This document shows, in pieces, positions 24,223 to 34,014 of a stretch of DNA of 64,000 nt; position 1 is the stretch's first letter, and every line of letters starts with the position of its first letter. A program made the position numbers and the translations under genes. Source of the DNA: an uncultured Clostridia bacterium (GTDB lineage: Bacteria; Bacillota; Clostridia; Christensenellales; UBA1242). The notes beneath the pieces were generated by a model, which ran no database searches, was not told the DNA's origin, and saw only the letters and a program-made list of their open reading frames with translations. The DNA lies in assembly GCA_944383375.1 (NCBI GenBank), contig CALWPG010000001.1, positions 62,001 to 126,000 on the forward strand, given 5' to 3'.

Positions 24223-27200
24223 ATGATTATCACAAGAAACAAATTTAACGTTATTTCAGTTATACTTTTAACCATTTTATTGTCTTTGTGCCTTTGTTTC
24301 TACACTGGCATAAATACTGATTTTGTATATGCACAAAATATGGCATCACAAGAAATTACTTTAACCAACAGTGATTTCAATTCAAGTACCACTTCATCAT
24401 TGCAATCCACACCAAATGGTTGGTCTAGAGTTGGTTCATCAAGTGGAACTAATGGTGTAATAAGTGTGAATTCTGAAACATTTTCTAGTCGCGCATCCAG
24501 TTATTCTCTCACAAGTTCTCAAAATCCAAGTAAACCTTATACTCAACCAAATGCAGAGCTTGATGATCATATTTTGATGATCAATGCAAAAAATTCAGCT
24601 ACACAAATCGATGCACAAAACCATCTTGGATATGAATCTAACGACATAACCTTAGACGAGTACTCATATTATCGTTTCAGCATATGGACACTGACGCAAA
24701 CAAATGCACGTGCCTCTATTTATATTGAAGGTTTGGACGACGACACGGCAAACACCAAATTTGAGGCTTACACAACAAATGGTTGGACTGAATATAGATT
24801 TTATATAGCAACTGGTATCGAAGAACAAACAATCTCACTCCAACTTTGGCTTGGCACAAAGACTAGCGATAGCACAAACGCGGTTTTCTTTGATCACATA
24901 ACCATCACCCAACTTTCTGGCAATTATTTCTATCAGGAAGCTGGACAGTATGTAGGTAGTGATAGTGGTGTACTAAATAGAACAAACGTAATTGATTTAA
25001 GAGACACCCTTGGTGACATGATAGACAATGCCAATTTTGAAACTGGCAATTTTTCTGGTTGGACAGTTGAGAACTATTTACCAATTGGCGGCAATGCTAA
25101 AATAGTTAGCATACAAAATCAAGCGAGCATGGAAAGTTTAGGCCTCAAGTATTTAGGCTCCTCACTCAGCGAGCAAAACGACTATGCTTTGGTTCTATAT
25201 TCGACCTCAGATCAACCCGTAACCATTCAATACAAAAGTTCTTCATTTGATGTTTTACCATATGAAACGTATAAAATTACGATTTGGGCTAAAGTTAGTG
25301 ATGACTTTGATGGTAATGCATATGTTACTTTGAAAGAAGGCACCGATGTATCTAACTTTTATGGAGAGCAATATTCTGAAAGTTTTTATACTCCCGTAGA
25401 ACAATCTGTGACCATTTCTTCTAACACTACAAATGTTCTAACAAATAACTATACTCCATACAGCATATACGTTAAAGGCCACGATTTATACAAAACATCA
25501 TTTTCTTTGGTCCTTAGTTTAGGAAACAATGAAGAAGGTGCAACTGGCAGCATTGTTTTTGATGATATCACTTTTGAAGCTATTTCATGGTCACAATTTG
25601 ATGATGCGTCGTCAACAAATTCAATCTCAGTTTCACCTAGTATATTAACAGGTTCACCAACTGTTGAAAATGGTAATTTTAATGAAGCCGATACATTAGA
25701 TAAAAATTTTGAATATCCTGTTACTCCTGCAAGTTGGACAAGTGAAACAGAAAATGCTACATCTAGCATGTATGGAATAATAAACACCCATTCCCCTCTT
25801 TATGAAACTCATCGCCAAGAGTATGGCAATGCTAGAAATCCAGGAAATCCTTCCACTGTAAGTAATCTTGGTGTTGACAAAGATGTTAATAATGTATTGA
25901 TGTTATACAATTACCAAGAAACGTATCAATCAATTACAAGTTCAGATATAACCACAACTGCAAACAGCTATCAGACCATTTCATTTGATTATAAAACCGT
26001 TACACAAGACGCAAACAATAGTCTACTTAGTGTATACATTGTTGATGGTGACGGCAACACTTTATTTGCTGATACAGGACTTAGAAGCAATGATTGGACT
26101 AACTACACATTAATGATAAACACTGATACCTACACAAGCACTTTGAGATTAAGACTTGCTTTAGGAACAGAAGAAAATCCCGTCGTGGGATACCTTTATG
26201 TGGACAATGTTCGTTTCGATACAAATAGCACAATGACAGATGATCAATATGAAGTGTATGCTCAAACACATAAAACGTTGGACTTTTCATTGACAAACTT
26301 CAACTTTGTTTCCAGTGATTCATTGTATGGTATCCATACCCCATATATGTACGAACAAAATCTCGAACAAGGATCAAATCCATCTCAGGGTGATCTTGTC
26401 GCATATGGTGGAATGATTGATAGTGAGAATAACATTTACGGAATTTCAAATAGTACAGATGATCCAGAACAAACCTATATGCCTGCATTTATTTCAAATT
26501 CCATTTCTCGCTATACCCTAACCGGAAAAGAAAGCCTATCACTTCAGGCAAATACCTATTATAAAGTATCTGTAAATGTATTGACCCGTTTCACGGGAAA
26601 TACAGAACAAGCTGGCGTAAGTGATGAGGAAAAATTGGCCTTTGGTGCAATTTTTGGTTTAGTCGGTATGGACAAAAACTTTGAAGAGATTGTTTCAAAT
26701 GATGAATGGACAACTTATACAATTTATGTAACGGTATCTTCAACAACTTCTGTTCAACTACAATTTGGAATTTTAAATGAAAGTGCCGAGATTCAAGGAC
26801 AGGCCTTCTTTGATAACCTAATGTTTGAAACCATTGAGGAAACAGAATATAACGATGCGCTTGAAAGATTTGCAGATGATAAATCAGTTTTACTATTAAC
26901 AGCAGAAGATGCTACTTCCGATGACGATAATGACGATATTGAAAATGACGATGAAACGGGAAATGAAGGACTATTTTGGTACCTAATTCCAACAGCAATT
27001 TTGTTTGTGGCTTTGGTTATCGCACTCTGTGCATACTTCATGAAAAAAGTTACTATAAAGAAATGGGAAAGAAAGAAAGCAAGTGAATATGACAGAGAAG
27101 CAACTCTTTATAGAGATGTCGTAAGACGTGAGGCAGAGCAAATTCGTGACAATAAGATTAAAGAGTATGAAAATAAGATAAATGAAATAAAACAACAACT

Positions 27201-27504
27201 TGAAAAAATTGAACAAATTCATCAAGAAAATTTAAAACAACAACGCACTACACTTGGACAACAACAAATTACAAAATCGTCTGAACGTGATTTTAAAGCT
27301 TATGCTAGCAGACATACAAAACTTGAAAATCAAATAGAAGCTTTAAATGCAAAAATTGAATCGTTTAAACTTCCTGAATATCTTTTGTCGGTACAACGTT
27401 CAATCATATTGGAAAAAGTTAAAAAAGAAAAACTTGAAAAAGAAAAAAGGATTAAAGAAGAAAAAGCGAAAAAGAAAGCAGACAAACAAAAAAATAAAGG
27501 CTAA
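24223..27504 (+). CDS. Large surface protein with four CBM-like repeats, TM helix and cytosolic coiled coil
   Basis: A 1093-aa membrane-anchored protein. Signal peptide about 1-38 (ends VYA). Four repeats of about 200 aa begin near residues 43, 259, 477 and 687; each starts with a N-x-N/D-F line (NANFETGNFSGW, NGNFNEADT) and ends with a jelly-roll strand of FDDITF, YVDNVRF or FDNLMF type, like carbohydrate-binding modules of the CBM4/9 kind. An acidic linker (about 899-914) leads to a membrane helix (918-940) and a 150-aa cytosolic Lys/Glu/Gln-rich coiled coil. No catalytic domain is seen. It is probably an adhesin or envelope scaffold. Monocistronic, with its own promoter and terminator. Confidence 0.85.
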   Translation: MIITRNKFNVISVILLTILLSLCLCFYTGINTDFVYAQNMASQEITLTNSDFNSSTTSSLQSTPNGWSRVGSSSGTNGVISVNSETFSSRASSYSLTSSQNPSKPYTQPNAELDDHILMINAKNSATQIDAQNHLGYESNDITLDEYSYYRFSIWTLTQTNARASIYIEGLDDDTANTKFEAYTTNGWTEYRFYIATGIEEQTISLQLWLGTKTSDSTNAVFFDHITITQLSGNYFYQEAGQYVGSDSGVLNRTNVIDLRDTLGDMIDNANFETGNFSGWTVENYLPIGGNAKIVSIQNQASMESLGLKYLGSSLSEQNDYALVLYSTSDQPVTIQYKSSSFDVLPYETYKITIWAKVSDDFDGNAYVTLKEGTDVSNFYGEQYSESFYTPVEQSVTISSNTTNVLTNNYTPYSIYVKGHDLYKTSFSLVLSLGNNEEGATGSIVFDDITFEAISWSQFDDASSTNSISVSPSILTGSPTVENGNFNEADTLDKNFEYPVTPASWTSETENATSSMYGIINTHSPLYETHRQEYGNARNPGNPSTVSNLGVDKDVNNVLMLYNYQETYQSITSSDITTTANSYQTISFDYKTVTQDANNSLLSVYIVDGDGNTLFADTGLRSNDWTNYTLMINTDTYTSTLRLRLALGTEENPVVGYLYVDNVRFDTNSTMTDDQYEVYAQTHKTLDFSLTNFNFVSSDSLYGIHTPYMYEQNLEQGSNPSQGDLVAYGGMIDSENNIYGISNSTDDPEQTYMPAFISNSISRYTLTGKESLSLQANTYYKVSVNVLTRFTGNTEQAGVSDEEKLAFGAIFGLVGMDKNFEEIVSNDEWTTYTIYVTVSSTTSVQLQFGILNESAEIQGQAFFDNLMFETIEETEYNDALERFADDKSVLLLTAEDATSDDDNDDIENDDETGNEGLFWYLIPTAILFVALVIALCAYFMKKVTIKKWERKKASEYDREATLYRDVVRREAEQIRDNKIKEYENKINEIKQQLEKIEQIHQENLKQQRTTLGQQQITKSSERDFKAYASRHTKLENQIEALNAKIESFKLPEYLLSVQRSIILEKVKKEKLEKEKRIKEEKAKKKADKQKNKG

Positions 27505-27524
27505 CCAAAAGTTAGCCTTTTTTT
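27498..27524 (+). terminator. Bidirectional terminator between convergent genes
   Basis: An 8-bp stem (AGGCTAAC / GTTAGCCT) with T7 on the plus side; the minus strand also continues into a T-rich tract, so it can end both the surface-protein gene and the ferritin-like gene. The stop codon of the surface protein lies within the stem. Confidence 0.85.
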
Positions 27525-28083
27525 AAGAAAATGTTGGCAGCATGCTATTTAGTATTTCAACATGTTCTTCTTCATTTTCCCTTATATGCCTTATGATATC
27601 AATAACAGCTTGATTTCTAAGTCTAGAGATGATGTCATCGTATTGTTTTATTGCACATCTCTCTCCACAAAGCGACGCTTCAATAATTCTCCTTGGATTT
27701 TGCACATAATCTATAAATCTTGTTGTAAAATAACCATCTCTATTTGGTGGATATGCCGTGTAAATTGGATTAACTCCAAGGCGAATCAATGTTTGACCCA
27801 ACAAATTTAAATGATGCATTTCTTGCTCAGCTATTTGCATCAGTTGTCTAGACTGATTTGTATAACCTAAATTATCCAAAATTATAGCATAATAAGCATA
27901 TTGTAAAATAGCACCAAGTTCACTATTTCTGCTAGCATAAGCTGGTGCAATAATTCTCGCACTTTGCAAATCTTCAGAAAGTGCAGATAAATCATAGTTG
28001 TATGTATTTGGTGTAATTATTTCTGCATTATCGTTATTTATCTCGTCTACGTTGTTTTGGGTGTCATTTCTAGTATCTTCCAT
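27523..28083 (-). CDS. Ferritin-like di-metal protein
   Basis: A 186-aa four-helix protein of the ferritin-like superfamily. The metal-ligand pattern is visible: Glu in SELGAILQY (helix 1), AEQEMHHLNLLG (helix 2, ExxH), GERCAIKQYDDI (helix 3) and ENEEEHVEIL (helix 4, ExxH). About 45 acidic, Asn-rich residues precede helix 1. Related proteins include rubrerythrin-like domains and the spore-coat/manganese-catalase CotJC group, so a role in oxidative stress or the coat is possible. Its ribosome site is part of the terminator hairpin of the upstream gene. Confidence 0.8.
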   Translation of the reverse strand: MEDTRNDTQNNVDEINNDNAEIITPNTYNYDLSALSEDLQSARIIAPAYASRNSELGAILQYAYYAIILDNLGYTNQSRQLMQIAEQEMHHLNLLGQTLIRLGVNPIYTAYPPNRDGYFTTRFIDYVQNPRRIIEASLCGERCAIKQYDDIISRLRNQAVIDIIRHIRENEEEHVEILNSMLPTFS

Positions 28084-28128
28084 AAAAAAACAACTCCTTT
28101 GTACTAAGATATATTCAAAAGAGTTGTT
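28084..28128 (-). terminator. Terminator/attenuator after ychF that covers the next ribosome site
   Basis: Minus strand 8-bp stem AACAACTC / GAGTTGTT with a 24-nt loop and a T7 tract. The downstream arm begins with the GGAG of the ferritin-like gene's ribosome site, so folding would both end the ychF transcript and hide that site. Confidence 0.65.
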
Positions 28129-28139
28129 TTTTGTTACTA

Positions 28140-29231
28140 TTAAACATTAAATCTAAAGAGCATTACATCACCGTCTTGAACTACATAATCTTTACCCTCT
28201 ATTCGTACCTTACCTTTCTCTTTGGCAGCATTGTAACTTCCACATTCCACGAGATCCTCATATTTTACAACCTCCGCCTTGATGAAGCCCTTTTCAAAAT
28301 CTGTATGAATTTTTCCTGCTGCCTGTGGAGCCTTTGTCCCCTTTTTTATCGTCCATGCGCGACATTCTGTCTCACCTGCTGTAAGATAACTCATAAGTCC
28401 AAGTAAGTCATAACTTGCTTTGACTAATTGATCAAGTCCACTCTGTTCAATGCCAAGTTCCTGTTTAAAAAGTTCTCTATCTTCAACATTTAGCTTAGTT
28501 AATTCTTCCTCAATTTTTGCACACAAAGCTATTGTTTTTGCATTTTCACTTTCTGCATATTTACGGACTGCATCTACATAGCTATTGCTTTTTCCAATAT
28601 CATTTTCACCTATGTTAGCACAATATATGACTGGCTTTGTGGTTAGTAAAAAGAATGAATTTATAATCTTTTGCTCATCTTCATCATTTGCGATAACCGT
28701 CCTAGCATTCTTGCCCTCTTCCAATGCTTGTTTTATTCGCTTAAGAATATCTAACTCTTTTTCTGATTGTTTCTCGCCAACTCTTGCTAATTTGTATAAC
28801 TTGTCATATCTTTTGTTCACAGTCTCTAAATCTGCCAAAATAAGCTCTAAATTAATAATCTCAATATCTCTGACTGGATCAACAGAGCTGTTAACATTGA
28901 TTATGTTTGAATCATCAAAACATCTTACAACATGACAAATTGCATCAACTTCACGAATGTGGCTTAAAAATTTGTTGCCAAGCCCCTCACCCTTGCTTGC
29001 TCCTTTTACAAGTCCTGCTATATCAACAAACTCTATTGATGCGTAAGTTATTTTTTTTGTGTTATACATTTTACCAAGCACGTCAAGCCTTTCATCTTTG
29101 ACATCAACAACGCCCACATTTGGCTCAATTGTGCAAAATGGATAATTAGCACTTTCTGCACCGGCTTCGGTTATTGCATTAAAAAGTGTGCTCTTACCTA
29201 CATTAGGTAGGCCAACTACTCCTATTTTCAT
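28140..29231 (-). CDS. ychF: Redox-regulated ATPase/GTPase YchF
   Basis: A 363-aa Obg-family P-loop protein (OLA1/YchF) that binds the ribosome. Motifs: GVVGLPNVGKSTLF (G1), DIAGLVKGASKGEGLGNKFL (G3), CANIGE (replacing the NKxD motif, typical of the ATP-preferring YchF), and a C-terminal TGS-like domain (residues about 280-363, ending VQDGDVMLFRFNV). The ATG at 29231 begins the conserved strand and has AAGGA upstream; a further upstream start would run into cysS. Confidence 0.96.
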   Translation of the reverse strand: MKIGVVGLPNVGKSTLFNAITEAGAESANYPFCTIEPNVGVVDVKDERLDVLGKMYNTKKITYASIEFVDIAGLVKGASKGEGLGNKFLSHIREVDAICHVVRCFDDSNIINVNSSVDPVRDIEIINLELILADLETVNKRYDKLYKLARVGEKQSEKELDILKRIKQALEEGKNARTVIANDEDEQKIINSFFLLTTKPVIYCANIGENDIGKSNSYVDAVRKYAESENAKTIALCAKIEEELTKLNVEDRELFKQELGIEQSGLDQLVKASYDLLGLMSYLTAGETECRAWTIKKGTKAPQAAGKIHTDFEKGFIKAEVVKYEDLVECGSYNAAKEKGKVRIEGKDYVVQDGDVMLFRFNV

Positions 29232-29242
29232 ATTTTTTCCTT

Positions 29243-30637
29243 TTAATATAATTGTTTTATGTCCCAAGTCGTTTGAGTTTTTGTGTCTTTTAAAATAATA
29301 CCTTTGTCTAGAAGTTTATTTCTAATATCATCTGCTAAGACATAATTTTTTTGCAATTTTGCGTTCTGTCTGCAGGATATTGCTTGTTCAATTTCAATGG
29401 AATTAATTCCCAAAATTTTGAGATATTTTTGCTTGATGTTTTGTATAAATTGACTTGGAGACTGTTTAAAAATTCCCAAAACATTTTGTATGAATGGCAA
29501 ACATGAAGCAATTATGGAGGCATTTTGCGAATTTTTTGCTTTGGAAAAGTTTGAACATGTAACAAATAAATCTGCTATGACTTTTGAACTATTAAAATCA
29601 TCATCCATGTTTTCAAAAAATTTGTTGACTAAATCCATATTTTCGCTGATTTCAAATTGTGAGATGTCTTGAAGCATGTTGTAAAAATAATATAAATTTT
29701 TTTCAGCCAAAGCCAAAGCATCATCTCCCAGATCTTGTGTTGAAGTGTAGTGGTTTGTCAGTATGGCAAGTCTAATTACTTCACTATCATAAGTTTTTAA
29801 AACATCATCAACAAGCATGAAGTTGCCAAGACTCTTGCTCATCTTTTGTCCATTTATTGTAATCAATCCATTATGAAGCCAGTATTTTGCTAAATCACAA
29901 TCATTTGCACAATAACTTTGAGCAATTTCATTTTCATGATGAGGAAAAATTAAATCTTTTCCACCACCATGAATGTCAATTTGATCTCCTAAATAAGTTT
30001 TTATCATGGTGGAACATTCAATGTGCCAACCTGGTCTTCCAATGCCCCAAGGAGAAGAAAATCCAAAATCATCACCTGCAGAGTGCTTCCAAAGCGCAAA
30101 ATCAAGTGTGTCTCGTTTATTATCTGCACTTTCAATTCTGACAGAATCAATAAGTTCATCTATTTTTCTATTGGAAAGCATACCATAACCATGGAATTTC
30201 TTCACATCAAAATACACATCCCCATCGCCGGTTTCATATGCAAAGCCTTTTTTAATTAAATTTTCAATAAATTCAATGATTTGTGGAATGGTTTTGGTAA
30301 CTCTTGGCCTATAATCTGGTTCAGATACACCAAGATTTTTCCATGTTGTATTTATCTTTTCTATTCGCTCATCAGCTAGTTCAACGGGTGAGATACCCAT
30401 TTGCTTTGCTTGAAGGACTAATTTATCATCAACATCGGTGTAATTTGAAGCATATTTTACATTGTAGCCTTTGAGTTTTAGGTATTTATATATCATATCA
30501 AATGTGATTGCTTGCCTTGCATGACCTAGATGTGCAAGTCCATTTATTGTCATACCGCATACATACATTTTTACTTCGTTGGAATTAATGGGTATAAATT
30601 CTTCTTTTTTTCTATGCAAAACATTATAGACTTTCAT
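29243..30637 (-). CDS. cysS: Cysteinyl-tRNA synthetase
   Basis: A 464-aa class I aminoacyl-tRNA synthetase. It shows VYVCGMT-type zinc-ligand Cys (KMYVCGMTINGLAHLGHARQ), the HIGH variant HLGH, the GWHIECSTM zinc and substrate block, the HHENEIAQS block and KMSKSLGNF. It begins one base after the upstream YjdF-like gene and is followed by ychF. GAGG precedes the ATG. Confidence 0.97.
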   Translation of the reverse strand: MKVYNVLHRKKEEFIPINSNEVKMYVCGMTINGLAHLGHARQAITFDMIYKYLKLKGYNVKYASNYTDVDDKLVLQAKQMGISPVELADERIEKINTTWKNLGVSEPDYRPRVTKTIPQIIEFIENLIKKGFAYETGDGDVYFDVKKFHGYGMLSNRKIDELIDSVRIESADNKRDTLDFALWKHSAGDDFGFSSPWGIGRPGWHIECSTMIKTYLGDQIDIHGGGKDLIFPHHENEIAQSYCANDCDLAKYWLHNGLITINGQKMSKSLGNFMLVDDVLKTYDSEVIRLAILTNHYTSTQDLGDDALALAEKNLYYFYNMLQDISQFEISENMDLVNKFFENMDDDFNSSKVIADLFVTCSNFSKAKNSQNASIIASCLPFIQNVLGIFKQSPSQFIQNIKQKYLKILGINSIEIEQAISCRQNAKLQKNYVLADDIRNKLLDKGIILKDTKTQTTWDIKQLY

Positions 30638-30638
30638 A

Positions 30639-31280
30639 TTATTCCTCTATTTGAGATATTTTTTGTTTTTTAATTCTTGTAACTTTAAATTGTAATGCAA
30701 AGTTTTTATCTTTATATGTCAAAATGGCACAACAAAGTGCAGCCACAATTGCTCCAACAACTCCAGCTATCATATCAAACATTGTATCAAAAAGTGCGCT
30801 TTGTCCGACAAGTTCACCTGCGTGCTGCATATCCATATCAAATATTATATCTGCAATGAATTCATATATTTCCCAAAGGCCAGCAAAAGCAGTTGAGAAT
30901 GCAAATACAAATATAAAGACATACATGACCGAACCAGAACTTTTTTTACCCAAGTGATTGACAAAAAACATGCCCAAAAAGCCTAACAGAAGACCACTTG
31001 CAAAATGCACCACAAGATCCCACCACCATACAATGTTGTATAGGTTTACAAATGTGCCAAGGTATATGCTTAAGAATAAAAATATATAAAATAAACTTGT
31101 GGCAGACAATGGAAATTGAATTTTAAATATCCACCTAAGAAGATAAGGAATGAACAAAATAAATATTGCCAATATCCTTTGCAAAAGTGGCATATAAGAT
31201 GTGGTTACATTTTCCACAATGTCAACTATACAAAAAACAGTTGATATTATAAAAGCAACTAAAACTCCTACAAAAAGCAT
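30639..31280 (-). CDS. YjdF/DUF2238-like membrane protein
   Basis: A 213-aa protein with about six membrane helices. The middle has WWWDLVVHFASGLLLGFLG, followed later by LWEIYEFIADIIFDMDMQ and LFDTMFDMIAGVVGAIVA, the conserved blocks of the YjdF/DUF2238 group of membrane proteins whose function is unknown. No clear ribosome site precedes the ATG. It is the first gene of a run with cysS and ychF. Confidence 0.75.
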   Translation of the reverse strand: MLFVGVLVAFIISTVFCIVDIVENVTTSYMPLLQRILAIFILFIPYLLRWIFKIQFPLSATSLFYIFLFLSIYLGTFVNLYNIVWWWDLVVHFASGLLLGFLGMFFVNHLGKKSSGSVMYVFIFVFAFSTAFAGLWEIYEFIADIIFDMDMQHAGELVGQSALFDTMFDMIAGVVGAIVAALCCAILTYKDKNFALQFKVTRIKKQKISQIEE

Positions 31281-31395
31281 AATGTTCAGTGCATTAAAAG
31301 CATCAAAATTTCTTTATTGTTGACTACGCTCTACAAAACTTTTCATACCAAATAATTATTACACAAGAGATTAAATAAATCAACCATTTAAACAT

Positions 31396-31420
31396 AAAAA
31401 AACTCACCTTTAGTGGCGAG
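31396..31420 (-). terminator. Terminator after the 127-aa membrane protein gene
   Basis: Minus strand stem CTCGCC / GGTGAG (one G-T pair), 6-nt loop, T7 tract, a few bases after the stop codon. Confidence 0.85.
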
Positions 31421-31426
31421 TTTAAA

Positions 31427-31810
31427 TTACATAGACAATTCATCATTTTTGTTTGAAACATCTTTTTGTTGTGAGTCCATATTGAAATTATTTTGAGCTT
31501 CGTGAAATTGCATACTGTTGTGTTGTTGAGTTTGTTTTTCTTGTTTTGGGTTGTATTTTTCTACTTGAACTTGTTTTTCAATAAACATTTCTTTTGAAAC
31601 ATCTTCTGCTTTCTTGTCAAGTACAACTCCTCCGACAATGCTTCCAACTCCACATGCTACGCAACCGATAACTGCGAAGATTGCACCAATACCGCTTAAC
31701 AGGAAACTTGAACAGATAAGCGCAGTAGAAACTATTAATCCCGAATACTTTACCACATTTGCCCAAATATTAAACATTTTTTGTTTCTTTTTTAATTCTC
31801 TTTTTGTCAT
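31427..31810 (-). CDS. Small membrane protein with polar tail, 127 aa
   Basis: Not recognised. A basic N-terminus (KRELKKKQK) precedes two closely spaced membrane helices (about 17-35 and 38-62, glycine-rich GVGSIVGGVVL), then a 65-residue Gln/Asn/Lys-rich hydrophilic tail. Start ATG with AAGGAG upstream. It stands alone between a terminator and tex. Confidence 0.75.
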   Translation of the reverse strand: MTKRELKKKQKMFNIWANVVKYSGLIVSTALICSSFLLSGIGAIFAVIGCVACGVGSIVGGVVLDKKAEDVSKEMFIEKQVQVEKYNPKQEKQTQQHNSMQFHEAQNNFNMDSQQKDVSNKNDELSM

Positions 31811-31860
31811 AAAATCTCCTTGCCGAAATAGTATATCATAAACAATTAGAATGTCAAGAT

Positions 31861-34014
31861 CTACTTTTCAACATCTTTCATGGTTAGTGAAATCCTTTTC
31901 TTTTCAACATCAACCCCTATGACCTTGACCGTCACAACATCGCCTACTTTTAAAACTTCACTAGGGTGTTTGATATATCTGTCGCAAATTTGTGAAATAT
32001 GCACAAGCCCATCTTGGTGCACCCCAATATCGACAAAAGCACCAAAATCTATGACATTTCTGACAGTCCCGGTGAGTACCATGCCCTCTTTTAGATCTTC
32101 TAGCGACAAAAGATCACTTCTAAGCACTGGTTTTGGCATGCTTTCGCGGATATCTCTTCCAGGACGCAAAAGTTCTGTGACTATATCATTTAATGTCGGA
32201 ATACCAACATTGCAAAGTTTTGCTACTTTTTCCTCTCCCTCATTTTTAATCAAACTTGGCAAAATAGCTAAATTGCCATTTTTTACATCTTCGCTATCAA
32301 GGTTAAAATGGTCTAAAAGTATTTTTACAGCGCCATAACTTTCTGGATGAACAGCGGTATTATCCAAAACATTGTCGCCGTCAGTTATGCGCAAGAAACC
32401 CGCACATTGCTCATAGGCTTTTTGTCCTAAACCCGATACTTTTAAAAGTTGCTCTCTATTTGAGTAATGTTTAATATCTTTACGATACGCAACAATGTTT
32501 TTGGCTGTTTTGGTGTTTAAACCTGAAACAAACTCTAAAAGTCTAACTGATGCCGTATTTAAATCCACACCAACACTATTTACACAATCTTCAACAACTC
32601 CGGTGAGAACCTCTGTAAGCCTTGCCTGTGGCATGTCGTGTTGATATTGACCCACACCTATGGATTTAACATCAATTTTTATCAGTTCACTTAGTGGATC
32701 CTGAAGTCTTCTTGCAATACTTACTGCACTGCGTAAATTTACATCAAAATCTGGGAACTCTTGAGCGCCAAGTTTAGATGCACTATAAACTGAAGCACCT
32801 GCTTCATTAACCATAGCATAGGAAACTTGACGTGGTATATGTTTTAAAAGTTCCACAACAAATATTTCACTCTCCTTGCTTGCAGTGCCGTTTCCAATGG
32901 CTATGATATCGACTTTATGTTTTAAAATAAGTTTTGAAAGAATTTCCATACTTTCTTCAGTCTTTGACTGTGGAGGTGTTGGATATACGACTGCAGTGTC
33001 TAAAACGTCGCCCTTTTGGTCAATTATGGCAATTTTACAACCCATTCTGTATCCCGGATCAAAACCCATTATGACATTATTCTTTAAAGGTGCTTGCAAA
33101 AGTAGTGGGCGAAGATTGACATCAAACATCTTGATGGCCTGTTCATTTGCTTTGTCCGTTAAAGCAGTTCTAAGTTCTCTTTCAAGTGATGGAAACAACA
33201 ATCTTTGATAGCTATCGAGGATAGTGTTTTTAATTAATTCATTGGTAAAATCGTTATCTTTTAGATACACTTTTTCTATATCTTTGATTGCTAACTTTTC
33301 ATCTAAAATTATATTTACTTTCAAGCAATCTTCTTTTTCACCACGGTTTATGGCTAAAATTCTATGACTTGGTATCTTGCACACCTGTTCTGCGTAATCT
33401 GCATACATTTCATAAGTCTTATTTTTTTCATTCTCAAGAAGTTGTGTTTTTATGCTCGCTTGAACTTGTAAAAGCTCACGCAATGTTTTTCTAAGTTCAC
33501 TGTCATCACTTATAATTTCAGCTACGATATCCAAAGCGCCGTTTATTGCTTCTTCTGTATTTTTAACATCTTTGTCTGGATCAACATACTCTTCGGCAAT
33601 AATTTTTGGCTCGCATGTTAAATTTTGAGCGAGCAATATGTCGGCTAAAGGTTGCAAACCTTTGCTTATCGCCACCGACGCACGGGTTTTTCTTTTTGGC
33701 TTGTATGGTCTGTAAATATCCTCAACTTCTGTCAAAGTTTTGGCTTGGCTAAGTTTTTGCTCTAATTCATCAGACCATTTTTCTTGTTCTTTTATGCTAT
33801 TTTCCACTTCTTGCTTGCGTTTTTCTAAGTTACGCAAATAATTTAGCCTGTCGTTCATCTCTCTTAAAATTTGGTCATCCAAACTTCCAGTAAGCTCTTT
33901 TCTGTACCTTGCAATAAAAGGAATAGTGTCGCCGTCATCTAACATTTTGACGATATTATCCACTCTGTCTAGTCTAACATCAAATTCTTTTGATAGTGTT
34001 TCATTTATATTCAT
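31861..34014 (-). CDS. tex: Tex family RNA-binding transcription accessory protein
   Basis: A 717-aa protein with the Tex order: helical N-terminal domain, YqgF-like RNase H fold (MGFDPGYRMGCKIAIID; GNGTASKESE), helix-hairpin-helix domains (VGVDLNTASVRLLEFVSGL; VSGLGQKAYEQCAGFLRI) and a C-terminal S1 domain (GTVRNVIDFGAFVDIGVHQDGLVH). It binds nucleic acid and affects transcription. It overlaps the amidohydrolase upstream by 14 bp. Confidence 0.95.
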   Translation of the reverse strand: MNINETLSKEFDVRLDRVDNIVKMLDDGDTIPFIARYRKELTGSLDDQILREMNDRLNYLRNLEKRKQEVENSIKEQEKWSDELEQKLSQAKTLTEVEDIYRPYKPKRKTRASVAISKGLQPLADILLAQNLTCEPKIIAEEYVDPDKDVKNTEEAINGALDIVAEIISDDSELRKTLRELLQVQASIKTQLLENEKNKTYEMYADYAEQVCKIPSHRILAINRGEKEDCLKVNIILDEKLAIKDIEKVYLKDNDFTNELIKNTILDSYQRLLFPSLERELRTALTDKANEQAIKMFDVNLRPLLLQAPLKNNVIMGFDPGYRMGCKIAIIDQKGDVLDTAVVYPTPPQSKTEESMEILSKLILKHKVDIIAIGNGTASKESEIFVVELLKHIPRQVSYAMVNEAGASVYSASKLGAQEFPDFDVNLRSAVSIARRLQDPLSELIKIDVKSIGVGQYQHDMPQARLTEVLTGVVEDCVNSVGVDLNTASVRLLEFVSGLNTKTAKNIVAYRKDIKHYSNREQLLKVSGLGQKAYEQCAGFLRITDGDNVLDNTAVHPESYGAVKILLDHFNLDSEDVKNGNLAILPSLIKNEGEEKVAKLCNVGIPTLNDIVTELLRPGRDIRESMPKPVLRSDLLSLEDLKEGMVLTGTVRNVIDFGAFVDIGVHQDGLVHISQICDRYIKHPSEVLKVGDVVTVKVIGVDVEKKRISLTMKDVEK

